The notes under the pieces were generated by a model, which searched no databases, was not told where the DNA came from, and was given only the letters and a program-made list of their open reading frames with translations. This document shows, one piece after another, positions 51,777 to 58,820 of a stretch of DNA of 64,000 nt. A program made the position numbers and the translations under genes. Each line of letters opens with the position of its first letter. Position 1 is the first letter of the stretch. The stretch spans positions 2,046,001 through 2,110,000 of the forward strand of contig CAVWWX010000002.1 of NCBI GenBank assembly GCA_963758845.1. Direction: 5' to 3'. The DNA is from JBDTSW01 sp963758845. Its GTDB lineage: Bacteria; Actinomycetota; Thermoleophilia; Solirubrobacterales; 70-9.

Positions 51777-51823
51777 GTCTTCGGACTGTGCCATAGCTCA
51801 TGTCGAGGTGTGCAGCGAAAGTT

Positions 51824-51843
51824 CTGCTTTCCATGCAAAGCAG
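51824..51843 (+). repeat. Intergenic hairpin repeat, type A (copy A2)
   Basis: CTGCTTTCCATGCAAAGCAG, stem CTGCTTT/AAAGCAG around CCATGC. It lies between the divergent GNAT and cupin genes. Confidence 0.7.
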
Positions 51844-51942
51844 CACTCTGGCCTCGCAGTACGGGGCTGGGGCGCTGAACGCAAAACGGCGCGCGCCGAT
51901 CAGTGGAACTTAGTATCGATGCCCCAACGAAAGGAAAGACCG

Positions 51943-52407
51943 ATGACCGATGCGCTGGCAGTGAGAAGCGACGAAGGAGAGGCGCGCTGGTGGCTCGGCG
52001 CGCTGGCAATAATCAAGGCAACTGCGTCGGACACCGGCGGGAATCTGACCCTTCTGGACGTCACTGACCCTCCGGGCGTCAAGGCTCCGCTGCATGTCCA
52101 TCACCGTGAGGACGAGGCCTTCTGGGTCCTGGAGGGCGAGGTGACGTTCGAGGTCGGCGGCAAGACAATCGAGGCGAGCGCCGGCGACTTCGTGTTCGGC
52201 CCGCGCGACATTCCGCACCGCTACGAGGTGGGCGAGGCCGGCTCCCGGATGCTCTTTGCCCTCACTCCGGGCGGCTTCGAGGATCTGGTGAGAGCAACGA
52301 GCGACCCGGCCCGCACGCGCACCCTCCCGCCGGCCGACTATCCGATGCCCGACGAGGAGCAGATGATGGCGGCACAAGCTGCCGCTGGCTGCGATCTGGT
52401 CGGCTGA
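51943..52407 (+). CDS. Cupin-domain protein
   Basis: A 154-residue single-domain cupin. Motif 1 is PLHVHHREDEAFWVLEGEVTFEVG (two His and Glu metal ligands) and motif 2 is GDFVFGPRDIPHRYEVG (His). The C-terminal tail after GGFEDLVRA is typical of the quercetin-dioxygenase-like cupin group. ATG 51943 follows AAAGGAAAG, a good ribosome site; ATG 51919 upstream is less likely. Probable metal-dependent dioxygenase or isomerase; substrate unknown. Confidence 0.82.
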   Translation: MTDALAVRSDEGEARWWLGALAIIKATASDTGGNLTLLDVTDPPGVKAPLHVHHREDEAFWVLEGEVTFEVGGKTIEASAGDFVFGPRDIPHRYEVGEAGSRMLFALTPGGFEDLVRATSDPARTRTLPPADYPMPDEEQMMAAQAAAGCDLVG

Positions 52408-52497
52408 TGCGAGTCCCGCGCCGCCAACCGCTCTGACCGCTTAGCGGTGACGTCACTGCTGCTCCGCGCGACAAGCAGTCGCCAGCCCCAGCGCTAC

Positions 52498-52515
52498 CGC
52501 TTCCCATGCAAAGCG
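52498..52515 (+). repeat. Intergenic hairpin repeat, type A (copy A3)
   Basis: CGCTTCCCATGCAAAGCG, stem CGCTT/AAGCG. It lies between the convergent cupin and GlsB-like genes, so it is not near either start. Confidence 0.65.
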
Positions 52516-52638
52516 CACATGTCCGTCGCCTAGGTCGTGCGTCGCAGCGGCAGACGTATACCCGGCCCGATTCGTCTCTCGCTACCACCCACGGATAGTC
52601 GAGCGAGTACGCCTGGGGGCGTGACGCGGACTACTACC

Positions 52639-52660
52639 CGCTTCTCGTCCCGGGCGCTAG
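52639..52660 (+). repeat. Degenerate type B hairpin repeat (copy B3)
   Basis: CGCTTCTCGTCCCGGGCG preceded by GCGGACTACTAC resembles the AGCGGAACTAGC plus CGCTTTTCGTCC arrangement of B1 and B4, with several changes. Confidence 0.4.
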
Positions 52661-52683
52661 GGTCGTAGTCCGGCCACGCACGA

Positions 52684-52992
52684 TCAGCTAGTAGGTGTGA
52701 CTCCTGGGGGCGTCGTCGGGCCGTCCCGGTTCTTCATCACGGCAGCCACGATGGCGAGGACGATCACAACGCCGATGATCGCGCCGATGATCCCTCCGAA
52801 GTCGAAGACGTCGGTGTCGCCGATGCCGAGCCCGACGGTGAAGATCAGGTAGCCGAGCGCGGCTCCGGCTAGGCCAATGAGCACCGAGACGCCCCAGGAC
52901 TTCGGGCCGCTCATCGCATGGAACGGATCGCCCGGCATTAGCACGCGGCCGATCACACCGGCCAGGAATCCCACGATTGCGGCACCGATCAT
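52684..52992 (-). CDS. GlsB/YeaQ/YmgE family membrane protein
   Basis: A 102-residue protein with three membrane helices: IGAAIVGFLAGVIGRVLMPG, WGVSVLIGLAGAALGYLIF and IIGAIIGVVIVLAIVAAVM. The FLAGVIGRVLMPGDPF and SVLIGLAGAALGY pattern is that of the transglycosylase-associated (GlsB/YeaQ/YmgE) stress-protein family. Enzymatic activity has not been shown for such proteins. ATG 52992 is preceded by GGGAGAAGT. It lies between repeats A3/B3 and A4. Confidence 0.8.
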   Translation of the reverse strand: MIGAAIVGFLAGVIGRVLMPGDPFHAMSGPKSWGVSVLIGLAGAALGYLIFTVGLGIGDTDVFDFGGIIGAIIGVVIVLAIVAAVMKNRDGPTTPPGVTPTS

Positions 52993-53096
52993 CGACTTCT
53001 CCCTTACTCGCTTCGTGCCAAGTCACCCGGACTCTACGCCGGTCGGCGAGTACGAGCAGGCGGCGTCGAGTCGCCCCGATTCCAGGCGTTGACCAT

Positions 53097-53294
53097 CTAC
53101 TGGACAAGCTCCACGTTCTTCGCGTGACAACGCCCACGCAGTATCTCGCAGAATGTTGCGCTTCCCATGCTAAGCGGAACTAGCTGCTTTTCGTCCAAAG
53201 CGGATGCCTTCAGGCGTGCGACGACCTGGACCGTCGTGGGCCCGAGAGCCCACCCCGTCCGTCCGGACGCGAGCGTCTCACTGGAAACCGTCAT
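53097..53294 (-). CDS. Possible small or truncated gene reading into the hairpin repeats
   Basis: A 65-residue frame starts at ATG 53294 with a good ribosome-binding site (AGAGGAG four to five bases before). The first about 29 residues (MTVSSETLASGRTGWALGPT...) look protein-like, but the rest is encoded by repeats B4 and A4. It may be a gene whose 3' part was replaced when the repeats arrived, or chance. No family recognised. Confidence 0.3.
   Translation of the reverse strand: MTVSSETLASGRTGWALGPTTVQVVARLKASALDEKQLVPLSMGSATFCEILRGRCHAKNVELVQ
53159..53176 (+). repeat. Intergenic hairpin repeat, type A (copy A4)
   Basis: CGCTTCCCATGCTAAGCG, stem CGCTT/AAGCG, loop CCCATGCT. Seven bases before copy B4. 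Confidence 0.65.
53184..53203 (+). repeat. Intergenic hairpin repeat, type B (copy B4)
   Basis: CTGCTTTTCGTCCAAAGCGG, preceded by AGCGGAACTAG, closely matching B1. Confidence 0.6.
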
Positions 53295-53530
53295 CGGGCA
53301 CTCCTCTGTTCGCGAACCTCTGCATTGGTCAGGTCCGCTAGCGGGCTGCAGCTCCGGCCAATGCCTGGGGCGCCGATTCACCTCGCACCTCGGGTGGGCA
53401 ACGGATGGGCAACGCGCCATCGACAACCAGCCCAACTCGCCGCGTGAGCCTTTTCTTCGCCTCCGGGTCAAGGTGTAAGCGATGAGTTTGGCTGCGGATC
53501 GCAGTCTCATCACCGGAACCAACCGATCGG

Positions 53531-54301
53531 GTGGAGATGGGCAAGCTGAATCAGGTGGCCGACGGCGTCTGGGTCCGGCAGAGCGAGTGGGTCTGGACCA
53601 ATTCCATCGTGGTACGCGCGGAGGATGGGCTGATCCTGGTCGATCCCGGCATCGAAGGCGCCGAGTTGAACCAACTCGCCGACGACGTGGACCGCCTCGG
53701 CATCCCGGTCGTCGCCGGGTTCTGCACCCATCCCGACTGGGACCACCTGCTCTGGCATCCCCGGTTCGGCGACGTGCCGCGCTACGCGACCCCGGACGCC
53801 GCCCGCGTTGCCGGTGAAACCCGAGAGCGGGAGCAGGCGGCGGCGGCGGAGAGCGCGTCGGGCATCCCCCTTGAGCTAGTGGGGCTGGTCACACCACTGC
53901 CGGCGGACGGCGGACCCGTGCCGGGCGAGATCATCGAGCATCAGGCGCACGCCGTCGGCCATGCCGCGATCCTCCTTGCGGAGCGTGGCGTCCTGCTCGC
54001 CGGAGACATGCTCTCCGACATCCTGATCCCGCTCTTCGACTCCAGCCAAGCCGATCAGGTGGGCGCCTACGAGACCGCACTCGACCAGCTGGGAGAGGCC
54101 GCCAGCCACGTCGATGTAGTGGTCCCGGGCCATGGCGCCGTTGCCGAGGGACCCGGGGTGGCGGCCCGCCTCGCCGCCGATCGTGCCTACATCGACGCGC
54201 TGCGGCGGGGGGAGGAACCGGTCGACACGCGTCTGGAGGCGGCGGACTGGCTCTCGGGCATCCACCAGTCGAACCTGGAGCAGGCCCGAGGGCGGTACTA
54301 G
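53531..54301 (+). CDS. Metallo-beta-lactamase-fold hydrolase
   Basis: About 256 residues. After NQVADGVWVRQSEWVWTNSIVVRAEDGLILVDPG the metal motif reads THPDWDHLLWHP, where the usual second His of HxHxDH is Asp (HxDxDH). Later ligands lie in AHAVGHAAILL, LLAGDMLSD and VVVPGHG. The family contains lactonases, hydrolases and unknowns; the altered motif leaves activity open. GTG 53531 and ATG 53537 are both possible starts. A low-complexity GACCGG tract follows the stop. Confidence 0.78.
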   Translation: MEMGKLNQVADGVWVRQSEWVWTNSIVVRAEDGLILVDPGIEGAELNQLADDVDRLGIPVVAGFCTHPDWDHLLWHPRFGDVPRYATPDAARVAGETREREQAAAAESASGIPLELVGLVTPLPADGGPVPGEIIEHQAHAVGHAAILLAERGVLLAGDMLSDILIPLFDSSQADQVGAYETALDQLGEAASHVDVVVPGHGAVAEGPGVAARLAADRAYIDALRRGEEPVDTRLEAADWLSGIHQSNLEQARGRY

Positions 54302-54314
54302 CGAGCCATGCCTC

Positions 54315-54362
54315 GACCCGGACCGCGACCGGGGCCGCGACCGGGACCGGGACCGGGACCGC
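54315..54362 (+). repeat. Hexanucleotide tandem repeat (GACCGS)8
   Basis: Eight near-identical units of GACCGG/GACCGC (one GGCCGC, one GACCCG) directly after the MBL stop. Simple slippage-type repeat; no gene. Confidence 0.8.
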
Positions 54363-54482
54363 GACGTGGAATCGGCATGAGCGAGCGCGGCGAAGCGGCG
54401 GGCCTCGGCGCTCGAGCCAGATTGTGTGTGGTGATCATTTGGGCTTCCTCGTCGTCGGATCCACCTGTCTACGGCGCCGTCT

Positions 54483-54653
54483 CTACGGCGCTGTCTCTCG
54501 TGGCCCCGCGAACGCTCCGAAGATCCACAGGATCGGGAAGAAGATCCCGAAGAAGAAGAGCCAGCCGTGCCCGTTGCGGAGGGTGGCCAGACCGAGCCAG
54601 AAGAACAGGGTGATGTAGGTAATCCCGATGAGTACCCAAACCCAAGCATCCAT
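54483..54653 (-). CDS. Small hydrophobic membrane protein
   Basis: A 56-residue protein with two membrane segments (WVWVLIGITYITLFFWLGLA and GWLFFFGIFFPILWIFGAF) joined by a short RNGH turn. ATG 54653 follows a GGAAAGGAAA ribosome site, which supports this start. Aromatic-rich two-helix proteins of this size are common in actinobacteria and have no known function. It lies alone, just inside the distal att repeat. Confidence 0.6.
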   Translation of the reverse strand: MDAWVWVLIGITYITLFFWLGLATLRNGHGWLFFFGIFFPILWIFGAFAGPRETAP

Positions 54654-54912
54654 GACGTTTCCTTTCCGTGGGTGAGGGCCTGATCGGGCCCCGCGGGGAC
54701 CATCGCACCCGGGGCCCACAGGGACAATGGGGCGGCCTTGCCGGGAGCTGTGGTGCGGCCACCAAGCGTTACGCGGGTACGCGCTCCCCTTGCCAGTCGA
54801 TACCGCTCCCCAAAGTGCAGCCGCAACTCGCCGCGTTCGCCTCAGGCACGAATCCGCACGGCCCGTGCGGTCAGGCCCTACCAGCCGTAAGCAGCCGCAA
54901 CCGCAGGGGCAA

Positions 54913-54958
54913 AATCATAATCCGCGTGTCGCAGGTTCGAGTCCTGCCTCCGGCATCC
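54913..54958 (+). repeat. 46-bp direct repeat, copy 2 (tRNA-Met 3' half; att-like)
   Basis: Perfect copy of 43594-43639 with no tRNA 5' half in front (the preceding bases CAGGGGCAA are unrelated). It also encodes, on the other strand, the last 15 residues of the methyltransferase. Confidence 0.92.
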
Positions 54959-55958
54959 CGACCGTGTCGTCGGACCTCCGCTTGGAAATCGCCAGCGAGA
55001 GCTCCGGGACGAACGTCACCCCGGTGAACGCGCGCAGCCCCTTGAGTAGGGCCCGGGTGAGCCGCTTGACCGGTACCCATCTCGAGCTCGACAGCCTGAA
55101 CCAAAGGTCGATGCGATCTGAGAGTCCCATCCTCGTCGGCTCGAGGAGGATCGGCTGGTCGCGAGGACCGAGATCCCGCAGGATCTCGGTTGCGGTTCCC
55201 CCCCTGAACCCGGCGCGCAGGAGCTCCTCCCAGTCCGCGTCGCGGCTGACTCGACTCGACAGGCGACGCGCTGCCGCCCCTGCGACTTGGTCGGGCAGGT
55301 AATTGACTAAGGGCAGCCCCGTTGTGTGGGTTTCGAGCGGTGAATAGCGGTGCGGCAGCTGATTGACGAACAGCAGTCCCCCCGGCCGCAGAACCGACCA
55401 GAGGGCGGGCATCAGCGACTCGCGCTCGAGCGGCAGCAGGTGCTCGAAGACGGCGCTAAGGACCACCGCATCGAAGTCGCCGATCTCGTCGGGCAGTCCT
55501 GTGGGCTCCTGGGAAAGGTTGAAATCGACGCGGTCGACGCCTAAATGGTCCGCGCGAGCGCGCGCAAGCTGAACGTGCTCCTCCACGAGCTCGACGCCAA
55601 CAACGTCCGCCCCCGGGAACATCCGCGCGAGATTGAGCGAAGAGGCACCGCAACCGGACCCGAAATCCAGAACACGCTTGCTCGCCAACGCCTCCTCGGG
55701 CACATAGCTGAGGATCGTCTGCTCGAGAAAGTGGCGGACGTAGGCCGGGTCCTCGTCTCGTTGGATCTCATCGCAGAGCCACGTCGCGCCTTTCACGTCC
55801 ATGACTCGCTCGATCAGCGAAACGGAATAGGAGGTCCGCCACTGCTGACGCGGTGGCGCGCTCCCGGGATCAGCCGGCTTGACCGAAATCAGGCGCTCCC
55901 CTCCGCCCAATTCCTCGATCGTCACCACCCCGTCCGAATGCTGGAGCATCGGCGACAT
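54915..55958 (-). CDS. Class I SAM-dependent methyltransferase, 3' end formed by att repeat
   Basis: About 347 residues from ATG 55958 (ATG 55949 also possible). The SAM site is RVLDFGSGCGASSLNLARMF, followed by acidic VVGVELVEEHVQLA, the FDAVVLSAVFEHLLPLERESLM motif IV and LRPGGLLFVNQLPHRYSPLE. The fold is methyltransferase type 11/12. The last 15 residues (GMPEAGLEPATRGL) are the antisense translation of the tRNA-Met 3'-half repeat, so the original C-terminus has been replaced or trimmed by the integration site. Substrate unknown. Confidence 0.78.
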   Translation of the reverse strand: MSPMLQHSDGVVTIEELGGGERLISVKPADPGSAPPRQQWRTSYSVSLIERVMDVKGATWLCDEIQRDEDPAYVRHFLEQTILSYVPEEALASKRVLDFGSGCGASSLNLARMFPGADVVGVELVEEHVQLARARADHLGVDRVDFNLSQEPTGLPDEIGDFDAVVLSAVFEHLLPLERESLMPALWSVLRPGGLLFVNQLPHRYSPLETHTTGLPLVNYLPDQVAGAAARRLSSRVSRDADWEELLRAGFRGGTATEILRDLGPRDQPILLEPTRMGLSDRIDLWFRLSSSRWVPVKRLTRALLKGLRAFTGVTFVPELSLAISKRRSDDTVGMPEAGLEPATRGL

Positions 55959-56124
55959 CCGGAGCGATGGTATCCGCCCTCGCACCCCGAGCGGAAACGA
56001 TGCCGCATCTGGTCGCGCGAGGCAGCCTCGGTGCTCGACGCGCAGGGTGGCCGCCATAGTCTGATGCCGGTCGGCGCCAGCCCAGGAGCTGGGGGCGCCG
56101 GGCACGGGGACGTCGCGGTCGAGC

Positions 56125-56583
56125 TTGAGTCCGATCGGTTCGCCGAGCGGGCAGGGCGATTCGGCTCTTTGCCCCCTCCGGCCGCCGACGAGTAGCGTTC
56201 CCAGTATTCGTAGGTTTGAATGGTCTTGGAGGCGGCTAGGCCGCCTGCCGTCGTGGCGAGATGTCGCGGCAGAGTTCTCATGGGCGCGAGTCGCGACCGC
56301 GCTGCTGATTGCGCTCTTGCTGGCCGGCGTAGGCTACGGTGGGTACCTCCTCGGTAGGCCTGACGTCGATGAAGAGGCGCTTCGCGCTGCCGCGATCGCC
56401 CATGGGCGCGAAGCGGGCGCCCAGAGGGGTGCGACGCAGGGATACGAGCAAGGCTATGAGTCGTCGCGCCACCGCAGCTACGCCCCTGCGTACGCGGCTG
56501 CTTACAGAGAGGCATACGCGAGCGAGTTCGAGCGCGCCGACCTCGCTCCGCCGCAGCGCATTCAGGTGCCGGACCCGCCATGA
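56125..56583 (+). CDS. Single-span membrane protein, paralogue of the next gene
   Basis: Up to 152 residues. The start is uncertain (TTG 56125 opens the frame; the first about 45 residues look non-conserved). One membrane helix, ATALLIALLLAGVGYGGYLLG, is followed by a helical, Ala/Arg/Tyr-rich tail with repeated GYEQGYES, YAPAYAAAYREAYA motifs. It overlaps the next gene by ATGA and shares its plan (helix ending GYLxG, then a charged helical tail). Family not recognised. Confidence 0.5.
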   Translation: MSPIGSPSGQGDSALCPLRPPTSSVPSIRRFEWSWRRLGRLPSWRDVAAEFSWARVATALLIALLLAGVGYGGYLLGRPDVDEEALRAAAIAHGREAGAQRGATQGYEQGYESSRHRSYAPAYAAAYREAYASEFERADLAPPQRIQVPDPP

Positions 56584-57160
56584 GTTTCCACTTCCGAGCG
56601 ACGCAGGAGTGGCCCTCACCGGAGCACCCCAAGCACATTCGGCCCGGATGGCGCGCCAGGGTCAGGGTGGCACGACCGACCGTCTCCGTTGTTGTCGTGG
56701 TCTGCGTGGTGGCGATCGAGCTCGCATTCTTCGGCTACCTAATCGGGAGTGGGAGCAGCGGCAGTACGGAACGAGCGACCGAGATCGAGCGGTCCTCGTT
56801 TCAGGACGCATTCAAGGCCGCGCGGCAGGCCGCCTTTGTGCGGGGCGAGGAGCGCGGCAGAGCGGCCGGAGAGCAGCGCGGGCATAGCGGCCTCGGAGAA
56901 GGCCGGTGCGGGGCGGGGGCACGGCAAGGCGCCGCGGCGGTCGAGCGGAGGCAGGCAGCGATCGCGGCGGCGAGGCGGAGGCGGCCGCCGCGGCGGCGGC
57001 GGCGGAGGCGCGGGCGGAGAGGCGGGCAGCGCGGGCTGCGGCGTCCGCGACACCCGAGCCCACTCCGGCTCCGGCGCCAGCTCCGGCTCCGGCTCCGGCC
57101 CCCGTTACGCCGCCACCGCCCTCTGAACCCTGCGTCGATCCCAGCGGCTTCCCGTGCTGA
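56580..57160 (+). CDS. Single-span membrane protein with Ala/Pro-rich tail (frameshifts)
   Basis: About 193 residues. ATG 56580 overlaps the previous stop. A membrane helix (TVSVVVVVCVVAIELAFFGYLIG) is followed by a charged helix (FQDAFKAARQAAFVRGEERGRAAGEQRG). The frame then shifts at least once after base 56880, and the final part reads AEARAERRAARAAASATPEPTPAPAP and ends PCVDPSGFPC at 57160. The tail is low-complexity, where base miscounts are easy. No family recognised; paired with the gene before it. Confidence 0.5.
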
Positions 57161-57167
57161 GCTACGG

Positions 57168-58586
57168 CTAGCCCGGGAACCTTCCTTCGTTCTCGTCGGT
57201 GAGGACGACCCTCTCTCCCTGCGCCCGCACCACGAACCGATAGGAGATGCGCCCCCTCCGGAGCTCGACAGGTCCGTGTCCCTTCAGCCGGTATCCGGGG
57301 AAGGCCGAGGAGAACCGGCATGCGAACTTGTACCGGCCGCGCCGGGTGCAGCTCCGCTCGAGGTTCTCGATCACCCGCTCCGCGAACTTGTGGCGGCGGA
57401 GCGCGGTGGCCACGGTTCGTTCCGCGCGGCCTGCCTCCAGCGGCGGTCTCAGGACCTTGAAACGGAACGTCCGCGGCGGTCCGGGGTTCCCGAGGGCGTC
57501 GCGCGCGGTTACGAGCAACTTGTGCGTGCCGAACTTGAGCTTCCGGTCCGGCGCGAAGCTCGGCCCGCACGCGACGGCCGGCTTGCCGTCGAGCTTGCAG
57601 GTGAGGCTGGCTCCCGCCTCCGGCGAGGACACCTGGAAGCTGGGCTTGCGGTCGCCGGTGCGCCTGGGGCCCGTCACCTCGGCCACAGGGCCGACCGTGT
57701 CGACGCTGAAGTCGCGGGTTGCCGAGGCCGTGTTGCCGGCTTGGTCCTCGACCCGGATCCGGAAGGTGTAGGCGCCGTCAGCCAGGTTGGTCGGCTGGTC
57801 ATGCCGGTTTGGGGACGTGCACGGGCCGAAGTTGATCGTGCCCTGGTCGAGCGAGCAACGGCGGGCATTCTCTGCCGCGGTGGTCCAGCCGAAGCTTGGG
57901 CGCGGATCGTTCGTGGGCCCCGTGGGGCCTAGGGCCGTGAGGGTGACCGTAGGCGGGGTGAGGTCGACGCTGAACGTGCGGGTGTCGGTTGCGGTGTTGC
58001 CGGCTTGGTCCTCGACCCGGATCCGGAAGGTGTAGCTGCCCTCCTCGAGCGGGGTGGCCTGGTCGTATTGCGTGGGGCTCGTGCAGGCCCCGAACGAGGG
58101 CGTGCCCGAGTCGAGCGAGCACTCGCGCAGGCTCTGGTCGTCCCCGGCCGCCGTCCAGCTGAAGCTGGGCTGGGGGTCGTTGGTCGGGCCGGTTGGGCCG
58201 CCCGCCGCCAGGGAGACCGTGGGCGTCTCCGTGTCGATGGTGAAGTCGCGGGTCTCCGTCGTGGTTTCGGGCACATCGTCGGTCGCGCGGACGCGGAACG
58301 TCCAATCGCCGTCCGCCAGCGAGCCGTCCGTATGGCTGCTTGCCGTGGTGCAGGGACCAAAGTCCTGGGTGCCTTGGTCGACCGAGCACTCGACGGCGGT
58401 AGCGTTCTGCACCGTGAACCCGAACGTCGGGGACGAATCGTTGGTGGGTCCGTCCGGGCCGCTGTCGATCGTGACCGTGGGCGCGGCCAACGCAGGCGCG
58501 GAAAGCAGGCAGCCAAGCAGCGCTGCAACAACGGCAACCCACAGCAGCATTCCTGATGTTCCCACCCCGCGCTTCACAGTCCGCAC
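57168..58586 (-). CDS. Secreted Ig-like repeat protein
   Basis: A 472-residue protein with a signal peptide (GMLLWVAVVAALLGCLLSAPALA). Three tandem repeats of about 90 residues follow, each with GPTNDxxPxFxW, ECSLDxGTxxFGxCTSP and YTFRIRVEDQAGNTAT motifs and a conserved Cys pair. A fourth, diverged repeat with SLTCKLDGKPAVACG comes next. The C-terminal about 100 residues are basic with another Cys pair (SCTRRGRYKFACRFS). The repeats are bacterial Ig-like and common on actinobacterial surface proteins. It ends seven bases from the convergent membrane-protein gene. Confidence 0.75.
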   Translation of the reverse strand: MRTVKRGVGTSGMLLWVAVVAALLGCLLSAPALAAPTVTIDSGPDGPTNDSSPTFGFTVQNATAVECSVDQGTQDFGPCTTASSHTDGSLADGDWTFRVRATDDVPETTTETRDFTIDTETPTVSLAAGGPTGPTNDPQPSFSWTAAGDDQSLRECSLDSGTPSFGACTSPTQYDQATPLEEGSYTFRIRVEDQAGNTATDTRTFSVDLTPPTVTLTALGPTGPTNDPRPSFGWTTAAENARRCSLDQGTINFGPCTSPNRHDQPTNLADGAYTFRIRVEDQAGNTASATRDFSVDTVGPVAEVTGPRRTGDRKPSFQVSSPEAGASLTCKLDGKPAVACGPSFAPDRKLKFGTHKLLVTARDALGNPGPPRTFRFKVLRPPLEAGRAERTVATALRRHKFAERVIENLERSCTRRGRYKFACRFSSAFPGYRLKGHGPVELRRGRISYRFVVRAQGERVVLTDENEGRFPG

Positions 58587-58691
58587 CGTAATACGGTAGC
58601 GCTCTCAACCGGGGCCGGCCAATCCCGCGGCCTCCCAGACACCGCGGCGAAAACCGCTCAGGCCGGGCGGGAACCCGAACCGGCTGACCCC

Positions 58692-58749
58692 GCCGGAGGC
58701 CCGGCGCCCGATCATGATCCGCGTTTCGCGGTTTCGAGTGCCTCCGGCA
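58692..58749 (+). pseudogene. Shrunken, degenerate tRNA-Met copy
   Basis: GCCGGAGG (58692-58699) and CCTCCGGC (58741-58748) form a perfect 8-bp acceptor stem. Between them the anticodon-arm to T-arm sequence (ATCATGATCCGCGTTTCGCG...) matches the tRNA-Met 3' half with about six substitutions and a small deletion. The D-arm is missing. It is in the same orientation as the intact tRNA and marks the outer limit of the accessory region. Confidence 0.7.
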
Positions 58750-58805
58750 CTGGATTCACGACGGGAACCGGTCTGAGGCCCCGCGCTCATCCGAATCCGC
58801 CTGCT

Positions 58806-58813
58806 GCCGATAA
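58806..58813 (+). promoter_or_regulatory. Sigma-28-like -10 element before the orphan pilB
   Basis: GCCGATAA matches the FliA/WhiG -10 consensus exactly, but the base group 15 positions upstream is TCAT, not TAAA. The predicted transcript start falls almost on GTG 58821, so the messenger may be leaderless. Confidence 0.4.
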
Positions 58814-58820
58814 ATAGGCA

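Larger units (their letters stand above)
52993..53530. other. 538-base intergenic region with repeats A4/B4 and one doubtful small gene
   Basis: Holds hairpin repeats A4 (53159-53176) and B4 (53184-53203) and a possible 65-residue reading frame on the minus strand (53097-53294). The rest (53300-53530) shows no convincing protein in any frame. Confidence 0.5.
43594..54958 (+). mobile_element. Putative genomic island bounded by tRNA-Met 3'-half repeats
   Basis: The 11.3 kb between the two 46-bp repeats carries accessory genes only: a membrane protein, SulP and DHA2 transporters, a DUF2252/amphi-Trp/DAGK operon, GNAT, cupin, GlsB-like, MBL and small proteins. Gene order is mixed in strand and intergenic gaps are long, unlike the tight chains on both sides. 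A second tRNA-bounded unit is nested in it. No integrase, relaxase or phage gene is visible, so it is either decayed, or mobilised by an enzyme encoded elsewhere. Confidence 0.72.
54913..58749 (+). mobile_element. Possible second tandem unit ending at the degenerate tRNA-Met copy
   Basis: Between the perfect tRNA-Met 3' half (54913) and the shrunken copy (58692-58749) lie a methyltransferase, two small membrane proteins and an Ig-like secreted protein. All three copies are in the same orientation, as expected of tandem integration at one att site, with the outermost copy oldest. No recombinase is present. Confidence 0.45.

Noticed and set aside
43739..53176. Type A hairpins as operators of a shared regulator
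   Set aside because: Copy A3 lies between converging gene ends and the copy at 44291 lies before a tRNA, so a promoter-proximal position is not consistent; not fully excluded.
51163..53203. Integron cassette array with attC sites
   Set aside because: Hairpins are too short, lack RYYYAAC/GTTRRRY cores, genes point both ways, and no integron integrase is present.
43739..53203. CRISPR array from the repeated palindromes
   Set aside because: Only a few copies, spaced about 660 bases with genes between, and no cas genes.
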